Origin: Phoenicibacter congonensis
GTDB lineage: Bacteria; Actinomycetota; Coriobacteriia; Coriobacteriales; Eggerthellaceae
DNA length: 64,000 nucleotides
Direction of reading: 5' to 3'
Assembly (NCBI RefSeq): GCF_900169485.1
Contig: NZ_LT821227.1
Span: forward strand, 310,001 to 374,000
Positions 30,217 to 36,515 of the stretch are shown here, in pieces. The position numbers and the translations under genes were made by a program. The stretch's first letter is position 1. The number at the start of each line of letters is the position of its first letter. Under the pieces are notes generated by a model. That model saw nothing but the letters and a program-made list of their open reading frames with translations, was not told the DNA's origin and did not search any database.

Positions 30217-31101
30217 TTAAATCACCCCGTGTTGTTTCATGACCGACACCAACACTTCTTCTTTTTCTTTGCTCATTGGCGTCAGCGGAAGCCTCAAAGA
30301 GTTCTCGCACCAACCCAGATGAGCACATGCGGCTTTCACTGGAATTGGATTTACTTCGCTGAAAAGCGCCTTGATGAGGTCAAAATACTTGATTTGAAGT
30401 TCAGCTGATTTTTTAAAGTCTCCGTTGAGCGCGGCATGAGCAATTTCGGAAGTTTCTTTTGGAATCACATTGGAAAGAACGGAAATAACGCCCTTGCCTC
30501 CAAGTGACATGATTGCAGTAATCTGATCGTCGTTTCCGCTGTATAGAGACATGTTGTCGCCAATGCGATGAAGCGTGTCAATAACGCTCACAACATCGCC
30601 GTTTGCCTCTTTGATGCCTGCTATTTTGTCATTGCTCATCAGCGCCTCATAGGTTGAAGGTGCGATGTTAACTCCTGTGCGGGAGGGGACGTTATAGAGG
30701 ATGATTGGTTTCGTGCTGACCTCGGCAATTTTTGTGAAAGTCTCCACGAGGCCAGCTTGAGTTGCCTTATTGTAATAAGGAGTTACAACGAGGAGAGCGT
30801 CAGCACCCATTTCACAAGCAGCTTTAGAGAGGTCGATTGCATAGGCTGTGTCGTTTGAACCTGTGCCCGCTATAACTGGCACACGACCATCAGTGTGTTC
30901 GACGACGAATTTAATGCATTCACGATGTTCTTCGTCGGTGAGCGTTGAGCCTTCGCCTGTTGTTCCGCACACTACTAGTGCATCGACGCCACTTTCAATT
31001 TGCCAGTCAACGAATTTGCCAAATGCATCATAATCGACTTTCCCGTCTTTGAAAGGCGTAATGAGTGCAGTTGCTACTCCTTGAAAAATTGGTTCTGTCA
31101 T
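30217..31101 (-). CDS. dapA: 4-hydroxy-tetrahydrodipicolinate synthase
   Basis: Aldol condensation of pyruvate and aspartate semialdehyde, the first committed step to diaminopimelate. Class I aldolase barrel of the DHDPS/NAL family. Seen: GVATALITPF, VVCGTTGEGSTLT (Thr-Thr of the proton relay), LYNVPSRTG with the catalytic Tyr, and GIKEANGD with the Schiff-base Lys. I use ATG 31099-31101 (MTEPIFQG) because AAGGGGG lies just upstream; the longer in-frame start at 31125 puts that site inside the gene. 294 residues, a normal length. First gene of the dap operon. Confidence 0.96.
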   Translation of the reverse strand: MTEPIFQGVATALITPFKDGKVDYDAFGKFVDWQIESGVDALVVCGTTGEGSTLTDEEHRECIKFVVEHTDGRVPVIAGTGSNDTAYAIDLSKAACEMGADALLVVTPYYNKATQAGLVETFTKIAEVSTKPIILYNVPSRTGVNIAPSTYEALMSNDKIAGIKEANGDVVSVIDTLHRIGDNMSLYSGNDDQITAIMSLGGKGVISVLSNVIPKETSEIAHAALNGDFKKSAELQIKYFDLIKALFSEVNPIPVKAACAHLGWCENSLRLPLTPMSKEKEEVLVSVMKQHGVI

Positions 31102-31184
31102 TTTTGCCCCCTTATTAAAATGCACGATTGATTTTATTTACCTTTAAACACGTCAATTCTTCGCAATTCTCTCGTTTAACTATG

Positions 31185-31470
31185 AAGTCTGACATGTTCT
31201 GTAAAACTTCTAAAATTATAGTTTAGCCTGCACTTTTTTAAAGTTTTCATCGGTGTTCATATGTTTGAAACAATTCTTTCAAGCCATGCCAGACTTGCGA
31301 TGAAATTTGAAGTCTGACATGAAATTTAAGTGAATCAGGCTGCCTTGTTATTGAAGCTTGGCTTCAAATTAGAGCTGTTTTTGCTTCGTTGATTGTTTAA
31401 AAATTTAAGTCTGACATGAAATTTAAGTGCAACAGTTTGCTTCGTCAATGAAGTCTGACATGAATTTTAA
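31185..31470. repeat. AAGTCTGRC repeat cluster upstream of dapA
   Basis: Exact copies at 31185, 31310, 31407 and 31451 (plus) and 31288-31296 (minus). 31288/31310 form a close inverted pair. The ~390-base gap 31102-31489 holds only these and the presumed dapA promoter, which I could not place with confidence. Confidence 0.87.
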
Positions 31471-31489
31471 ACTGTTAGATGGCTGGTCT

Positions 31490-31963
31490 TTATTGCTCGG
31501 GGCGATGTGCTTTTGCTGTTAATGACGTCGATTTGACAGTAAAAACAGAAACATTTTGCGTTTCGTTTTCTGAGAATTGGAAGTGCTTTCCCGTCTGATG
31601 ATTCATGAGAATTGCCAGGCCGTGAGCCTTTTCTTTTCCTTCAAGAAACGAAACTGTTCCATTTCCCATCACAGATGCAAACCGATATGAATAGGCACAT
31701 GCTTTTTCCGATTCCATCAATTCGCCCTCGCAGTCAAGCTCAAACGCAACTGTTGGGTTTTTAGTGAGTGCGTCAATTTTTCGCCCTTCGTTTGCACTGT
31801 GATAATAAAAAGTCCAAACTCCATCTTCAAACTCATATCCGAAATTCAATGGCACGATGTAAATTCCTTCCGCGTCTTGAACCGCTAGGCGCATCACCTT
31901 ACACTCGTTAATTATTTCTTTGATGTCCTCAATTGAAGTCACTTCTCGGTTGCTTCTTCTCAT
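31490..31963 (-). CDS. NimA-like pyridoxamine 5'-phosphate oxidase-fold flavoprotein
   Basis: 157 residues with the split-barrel flavin-binding fold of the NimA/PNPOx-like family. Seen: an N-terminal helix ending in ECKVMRLAVQDAEGIYIVPLNFGYEF, FYYHSANEGRKIDAL (phosphate-binding HSANEGRK), NPTVAFELDCEG, and YRFASVMGNGTVSFLEG. Nim proteins reduce nitroimidazoles, but many relatives are of unknown role, so resistance should not be assumed. ATG at 31961-31963. An extended-form repeat lies 44 bases upstream of it (32007). Confidence 0.78.
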   Translation of the reverse strand: MRRSNREVTSIEDIKEIINECKVMRLAVQDAEGIYIVPLNFGYEFEDGVWTFYYHSANEGRKIDALTKNPTVAFELDCEGELMESEKACAYSYRFASVMGNGTVSFLEGKEKAHGLAILMNHQTGKHFQFSENETQNVSVFTVKSTSLTAKAHRPEQ

Positions 31964-32006
31964 TTAGGGCTCCTTAGAATCTTGGTTTATTTCATTATTA
32001 AGAAAG

Positions 32007-32030
32007 AAGTCTGACATGTTTTGTAAATTA
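32007..32030 (+). repeat. Single extended-form AAGTCTGACATG repeat
   Basis: AAGTCTGACATG followed by TTTTGTAAAT, a perfect example of the extended motif, between the flavoprotein gene and the first tRNA-Ser. Confidence 0.85.
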
Positions 32031-32064
32031 TAGGAATGCTATAATTAGCAGGCGGTTTTAAAGA

Positions 32065-32156
32065 GGAGAGATGTCCGAGCTGGCCGAAGGAGCACGATTG
32101 GAAATCGTGTATGCCCCAAAAGGGTATCTAGGGTTCGAATCCCTATCTCTCCGCCA
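32065..32156 (+). tRNA. tRNA-Ser (anticodon GGA), CCA encoded
   Basis: Acceptor GGAGAGA 32065-32071 pairs with TCTCTCC 32146-32152. Discriminator G is at 32153 and CCA at 32154-32156. Anticodon stem CACGA/TCGTG encloses TTGGAAA, giving anticodon GGA. The class II variable arm and the T-arm GGGTTCGAATCCC are present. Confidence 0.97.
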
Positions 32157-32243
32157 GATTTGCCCGCACACGAAACTATCGAATTAATGCTTTCTAAGGC
32201 TAATTAGTTGGTTTTGCAGGCAAGATTATTAAAACGCACACGT

Positions 32244-32336
32244 GGAGGGGTGGCAGAGCGGTTGAATGCGGCGGTCTCGAAAATCGTTGTGCAGCTGATT
32301 GTTGTACCCAGGGTTCGAATCCCTGCCCCTCCGCCA
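32244..32336 (+). tRNA. tRNA-Ser (anticodon CGA), CCA encoded
   Basis: Acceptor GGAGGGG 32244-32250 pairs with CCCCTCC 32326-32332. Discriminator G is at 32333 and CCA at 32334-32336. The anticodon loop CTCGAAA gives CGA. The long variable arm and T-arm GGGTTCGAATCCC are present. Confidence 0.97.
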
Positions 32337-32371
32337 TTTTTCTGTTGGTCACCGTTACTGTGAGGAAATCA

Positions 32372-32836
32372 ATGCAAGACAGAGATATAAAACTTGGCGA
32401 TGTGGAATATGAAGACATTCCAGAGAACCTGACTAACAATTTGGTTTATGCTCTCGAAGAAGGCAAAAAGATATTAGAAACAGCAGTTCACGGTGAGAGT
32501 TTTGCCCCTTTTACCGCGATTGTGGTAGGCGATGAGGTCTTGATGGAAGCTCACATTGCCGAGAATGCAGACGAAGCTTTTGACAGCGCGTTCGATAAGG
32601 TGCGATCTACAGAGAATGCAATTTCATATGCGTTTTGTTATGACGGATTTGTTGAAACCGACAATGGCGAAAAAGATGTGGTAATTTGCGAAGGTGCGCT
32701 GCCAGGTGAAAAGACTGGATTTGCCATTGCGCTTCCCTATAAAACAACTGGTGATGCCGAAAACGGACAACTTTCTTTCGATTTTGAGAACGAATTAATT
32801 TTTTTGGGAGAGGCACCAAATTTCTTCAAGGAATAG
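32372..32836 (+). CDS. Unrecognised small acidic protein
   Basis: 154 residues, no family recognised. ATG 32372 is preceded by TGAGGAAA, a good ribosome binding site; an in-frame TTG at 32345 lies too close to the tRNA to be likely. The protein is acidic, has no membrane segment, and shows alternating strands and helices (FTAIVVGDEVLMEAHIAEN, ISYAFCYDGFVETDNGEKDVVICEG). It follows tRNA-Ser(CGA) by 35 bases and no separate promoter is evident, so it may be read from the tRNA transcript. Codon use looks like its neighbours, so it is probably a genuine housekeeping or lineage-specific gene. Confidence 0.65.
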   Translation: MQDRDIKLGDVEYEDIPENLTNNLVYALEEGKKILETAVHGESFAPFTAIVVGDEVLMEAHIAENADEAFDSAFDKVRSTENAISYAFCYDGFVETDNGEKDVVICEGALPGEKTGFAIALPYKTTGDAENGQLSFDFENELIFLGEAPNFFKE

Positions 32837-33100
32837 ATGCCCCGTTCGCTGAGTTTTTCTTCACTGTTCATTCATGTTTTTGATGCCAATTCTTTCTTTA
32901 AAAATTGGAATGTTCAAACTAAACTCGTAGGTAATTTGATTAATCGGAATTAATCGGCCAACGATTAGTCACTGATTTATTAGTCTATGAGGAAGAAAGG
33001 ATTCATTTATCAACCTGGCATGATGTTTGATTGAGTCGATTGCTCGTCTTTGCTCTTAGTTCAGAGAAGGCTAGCTACAATTTGTGAGCCTATATTAAAT

Positions 33101-33175
33101 TGACAGAAGTTATGCTGTGATATAATGACTGAGCTTAAAAACCTGCCTCGGAATCACATACACCAAACCGAGGCC
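33101..33175 (+). promoter_or_regulatory. rpsF promoter and S6:S18-type leader hairpin
   Basis: TTGACA 33101-33106 and TATAAT 33122-33127, preceded by TG one base before the -10 (extended -10), mark the promoter; the spacer is short (15). In the leader GCCTCGG 33146-33152 pairs perfectly with CCGAGGC 33169-33175, with ACACCAAA in the loop side. A stem-loop with CCG at this place is the known binding site by which the S6:S18 complex represses its own operon in other bacteria. The assignment here is by position and shape. The rest of 32837-33201 shows no gene. Confidence 0.6.
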
Positions 33176-33201
33176 GATGTTAGACCAGAGGAGGTGAGTT
33201 C

Positions 33202-33495
33202 ATGAAGGCATATGAATTGCTGTATTTTGTTTCTCCTACACTCGAAGAGGAAGCTCGCGAAGCAGTTTCAAAACGTATCGCAGGAGTTATTGAAGAGGAA
33301 AACGGAACTGTTGACAACATTGATAACTGGGGCAAACGCAAGTTGGCCTATGAAATTGGTGAGTTGACCGAAGCAGATTACACTCTCGTTAACTTTCATG
33401 CAAACGAAGACCAGATCGCAGAGCTCGACCGCGTGTTGAGAATTAGCGACAACGTTGTTCGTCACATGATTACATCATGCCCTGAAGCTAAATAA
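33202..33495 (+). CDS. rpsF: Ribosomal protein bS6
   Basis: 97 residues: MKAYELLYFVSPTLEEEAREAV start, INNWGKRKLAYEI-type segment (DNWGKRKLAYEIGEL), and ISDNVVRHMI near the end. It binds the platform of the 30S subunit with S18. ATG 33202 follows GAGGAGGTGAG. First gene of rpsF-ssb-rpsR-rplI-dnaB, a widely conserved order. Confidence 0.97.
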   Translation: MKAYELLYFVSPTLEEEAREAVSKRIAGVIEEENGTVDNIDNWGKRKLAYEIGELTEADYTLVNFHANEDQIAELDRVLRISDNVVRHMITSCPEAK

Positions 33496-33512
33496 TTTAG
33501 ATTGGGGGTTTT

Positions 33513-33953
33513 ATGAGCATCAATAAAGTTGTAATTTCAGGAAATTTAACTCGAGACGCTGAGGTCAGATACACTTCAGGAGGCACGGCAGTTTCGACTA
33601 TCGGTGTTGCTGTGAACGATCGAGTTAAGAATGCATCTACTGGTGAGTATGAAGATTATGCCAACTACATTAATTGTGTTTTGTTTGGCAAAAGAGCAGA
33701 AGGCTTAAGCCCATTTTTAAAGAAGGGTACTAAAGTTGCAATCGAAGGCAAACTTCGTTATTCCGCGTGGGAAACTGAAGGGCAAAAAAGAAACAAAATC
33801 GAAGTTATCGTCGATGAAATTGACCTATTCAGTTCTCGCCAAGGTGGAGGGGTAACTCCTTCTAGTTCTCCAGACAAAGGCGCATATTCTGCACCTGTCA
33901 CACCAGTTGTGAATGAAGATAGTTCTGTTTATGACGAGGATGTTCCTTTTTAG
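33513..33953 (+). CDS. ssb: Single-stranded DNA-binding protein
   Basis: 146 residues. N-terminal OB fold ([71 protein letters not shown]), a Ser/Pro/Gly linker, and the acidic protein-interaction tip ending DEDVPF. This sits in the bS6-bS18 operon, the standard location of the replicative SSB. SSB also protects incoming DNA in transformation in competent bacteria, though nothing here marks it as a competence-specific paralogue. Confidence 0.96.
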   Translation: MSINKVVISGNLTRDAEVRYTSGGTAVSTIGVAVNDRVKNASTGEYEDYANYINCVLFGKRAEGLSPFLKKGTKVAIEGKLRYSAWETEGQKRNKIEVIVDEIDLFSSRQGGGVTPSSSPDKGAYSAPVTPVVNEDSSVYDEDVPF

Positions 33954-33979
33954 TTTTATTAAAGAGACAAGGGATAAAA

Positions 33980-34240
33980 ATGGCCGATTATAAAAGACAA
34001 GTGCGCCCTAAGAAGTGCCAATGCTGCAAAGAGGGCATTGAACATGTCGACTACAAAAATGTAGACATGCTCAAAAAATACACATCAGAGCGCGGCAAAA
34101 TTAAACCACGTCGTGTAACTGGTGCTTGCACAAAACATCAGAGAGAGATTGCTGCAGCTATTAAACGTGCTCGCGTTATGGCTTTGTTGCCATACAGCGA
34201 GGTTACCGTTGCTGGTCGTGGCGGTCGTCGTAAGAGATAG
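33980..34240 (+). CDS. rpsR: Ribosomal protein bS18 (zinc-binding C+ form)
   Basis: 86 residues. The four-cysteine pattern KKCQCCKEG ... TGACTKHQ indicates a zinc-ribbon (C+) version. The segment [23 protein letters not shown] is the family core, and it ends in a basic GRGGRRKR tail. A partner of S6. ATG 33980 follows AAGGGAT-type ribosome binding site. Confidence 0.96.
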   Translation: MADYKRQVRPKKCQCCKEGIEHVDYKNVDMLKKYTSERGKIKPRRVTGACTKHQREIAAAIKRARVMALLPYSEVTVAGRGGRRKR

Positions 34241-34248
34241 GAGAGACC

Positions 34249-34791
34249 ATGCAAGTTATTTTGCTTAAAGAGTTGCAGGGTCGTGGCGGCGAAGGCGACG
34301 TTATTAATGTTGCTCGTGGTTTTGCTAACAACTACCTGCTCCGTCAAGGCATTGCTGTAAAGGCTACTAAGGGAAACCTTAAGCAGCTCGAGCAGCGCCG
34401 TGCGAACATTGAAAAGCGTGAGAACGATCGCGTAGCTCAGGCCAATGAGTTGGCTGAGAAGCTCAACAACATGCGAGTTCATGTTGAGGCTCAGGTCGGT
34501 GAAGAGGGAATTCTTTTTGGTTCTGTTACTGCTGCCATGATTGCTTCTGCTATCAAAGATGAGTATGAAATTGAAGTTGACAGACGCAGAATTGAACTCA
34601 AGAAGCCTATTAAGACCGTTGGTGAGTTCAAGGTTGGCGTAAATATCTATCGTTCAATTAACGGAACTGTTACCGTTGTTGTTGGAGATGATGTAGAAGA
34701 GGCTAAGGCAGAAACTGAAGCAGCTGCAGAAGTTGTAGAGGCTGAAGAGGTGGTTGTCGAGGTTGAATCCACAGAAAATGTTGAGGGCTAG
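34249..34791 (+). CDS. rplI: Ribosomal protein bL9 with acidic C-terminal extension
   Basis: 180 residues against a usual ~148. MQVILLKELQGRGGEGDVINVARGFANNYLLRQGIA is the L9 N-domain and signature. A charged connecting helix leads to the C-domain GILFGSVTAAMIASAIK. The last ~30 residues are Glu/Val/Ala-rich (EEAKAETEAAAEVVEAEEVVVEVE), an extension beyond the normal end. The role of the tail is unknown. Eight bases after rpsR. Confidence 0.96.
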   Translation: MQVILLKELQGRGGEGDVINVARGFANNYLLRQGIAVKATKGNLKQLEQRRANIEKRENDRVAQANELAEKLNNMRVHVEAQVGEEGILFGSVTAAMIASAIKDEYEIEVDRRRIELKKPIKTVGEFKVGVNIYRSINGTVTVVVGDDVEEAKAETEAAAEVVEAEEVVVEVESTENVEG

Positions 34792-34793
34792 TT

Positions 34794-36215
34794 TTGCCTT
34801 CCGCTGTTAACGGCGCACCTTTGGGAGTTTCCTTCTCGGATTTGCCGAGCAGGGAGCTCCCTAGTAATTTTGAAGCGGAAAAATCGGTGCTTTCCGCTTG
34901 TCTTGTCAAGCCTGAAATTGCAGATGATGTCTGTGTAATTTTAGAGGCTAGCAACTTCAAACATACTCTCAATAGAAACATTTTCGAGGCTATTTTTGAA
35001 ATTGTTAAAGATGGCGGGAAACCAGATTTAATCACAGTAACTGACAAACTCCAAGCTACGGGACGACTTTCCCAGGCAGGAGATGCGACCTACCTTGCCG
35101 ATTTGGTTAAAAATAGTTTTGCGATTGTCAACTGGCGACATCATGCAGAGATCGTCAAGCGAGTGGCAATTCAGCGCGATTTGATTACCGCTGCTGCTGA
35201 AATTAATGCAATTGCCTACGATGGTCCCGATTCAATTTCGGAGGTTGTTGGTCAGGCAGAATCGGCATTATTCAAGGTGACTGAAAAACGTGTTTCTAAT
35301 TCCTTTAGAAGTATGGAGGAATTGTGTGTGAGCACAAAGGAGGATCTTGAAAAGCTGGCGAAGCACAAGGGTGAAATTCTTGGTGTTCCTTCTGGCTTTC
35401 GAGACATTGACAAGCTTTTCTGCGGTTTTAGGCCAGGGGACGTGATTGTTCTTGCGGCGCGTCCTGGTGTTGGAAAAACTTCTTTTGCTCTTAACATGGC
35501 TGTTAAGTCGGCAAAGCTGGGCACTTCTGTCGCTTTTTTCTCTTTGGAAATGTCAGCAGAGCAGCTCACTCAGAGAATCCTTTCTTCCGAGGCGGGAGTT
35601 GAGCTGTCAAAAATTAGAAGCGGAATGTTGAGCGCTGCCGATTGGTCGCAGATTAATCCAACTTTGCAAGAACTTGGGCATCTTGACATGCTTATTGATG
35701 ACACACCGGGCTTGTCAATTCTGGAAGCTCGAGCAAAAGTTAGAAGGCAGTTTAGACACATAATTGGCACTGATAAAAAGGGTCTCGTAATTGTTGACTA
35801 TTTACAATTAATGACGCCGCCAGTCGCAAGACGTGATGGCAACAGGTCTGTAGAAGTTGGTGAAATTACGAGAGGGTTGAAGGTTTTGGCTAAAGACCTT
35901 GGCGTTCCAATTCTTGCCCTATCTCAGTTAAATCGTTCAGTGGAGACTCGTGGCACTAAATCGAAGCGTCCAATGCTTTCTGACCTCCGTGAATCTGGCA
36001 CTATTGAGCAGGACGCTGACATCGTGCTTTTTATCGACCGCTCTATGAACGAGGAAGAGGCCGAATCCTCAGAGCGTCCCGACATGGGAGAAGCAGTCAT
36101 TCAAGTTGCTAAGCACAGAAACGGCCCTCAAAAAGACATTTGGCTTTCTTTCAATGGCGAGTTCACTCGTTTTGGCGATCTCGATCAAGACGCAAGTCAC
36201 AATTACGAAAACTAA
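34794..36215 (+). CDS. dnaB: Replicative DNA helicase DnaB
   Basis: 473 residues, the hexameric replication-fork helicase. N-terminal domain NFEAEKSVLSACLVKPE; RecA-like core with Walker A RPGVGKTSFALNMA (about residues 223-236), the SLEMSAEQLTQRIL motif, Walker B VIVDYLQLM (about 330), and LSQLNRSVETR. The DRESGTIEQDAD segment and C-terminal KHRNGP are intact, with no intein. The start TTG 34794 is two bases after the rplI stop, with GAGG about ten bases upstream inside rplI. Confidence 0.96.
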   Translation: MPSAVNGAPLGVSFSDLPSRELPSNFEAEKSVLSACLVKPEIADDVCVILEASNFKHTLNRNIFEAIFEIVKDGGKPDLITVTDKLQATGRLSQAGDATYLADLVKNSFAIVNWRHHAEIVKRVAIQRDLITAAAEINAIAYDGPDSISEVVGQAESALFKVTEKRVSNSFRSMEELCVSTKEDLEKLAKHKGEILGVPSGFRDIDKLFCGFRPGDVIVLAARPGVGKTSFALNMAVKSAKLGTSVAFFSLEMSAEQLTQRILSSEAGVELSKIRSGMLSAADWSQINPTLQELGHLDMLIDDTPGLSILEARAKVRRQFRHIIGTDKKGLVIVDYLQLMTPPVARRDGNRSVEVGEITRGLKVLAKDLGVPILALSQLNRSVETRGTKSKRPMLSDLRESGTIEQDADIVLFIDRSMNEEEAESSERPDMGEAVIQVAKHRNGPQKDIWLSFNGEFTRFGDLDQDASHNYEN

Positions 36216-36268
36216 ATAGTTGGATTTTCGTTAGAAGCTTCATCTCACTTTGAAGTCATTTCTCTTTG

Positions 36269-36455
36269 AAGTCTGACATCATTTTCCAAAGTGCAGTTCA
36301 CTTTGAAGTCTGACATGTTTTGTAAATCTAGAAATTAATTGTTTGCAAAAGAAGTCTGACATGTTTTGTAACTGATTTTTGTTCGGGATCAAAAAGGAAG
36401 TCTGACATTCTTTCAAAGAACCTTCTCAGTTGTTTTTGAAGTCTGACATGTTTGT
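36269..36455 (+). repeat. AAGTCTGRC repeat cluster, five same-strand copies
   Basis: Exact copies at 36269, 36306, 36352, 36398 and 36439, all on plus, spaced 37, 46, 46 and 41 bases. Those at 36306 and 36352 carry TTTTGTAA tails. The 300-base gap 36216-36515 holds these and the promoter signals of the next gene. Confidence 0.9.
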
Positions 36456-36463
36456 GAAAAATG

Positions 36464-36496
36464 GCCTGCGGTATAATAAACCCATTTAGCGCAGGC
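36464..36496 (+). promoter_or_regulatory. Inverted repeat around a TATAAT box
   Basis: GCCTGCG 36464-36470 and CGCAGGC 36490-36496 are perfect inverted arms flanking TATAAT at 36472-36477, 39 bases before the next ATG. It could be an operator over the -10, or a chance hairpin. No clear -35 is visible. Confidence 0.45.
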
Positions 36497-36515
36497 AATT
36501 TGGAAAGAGTTAATC

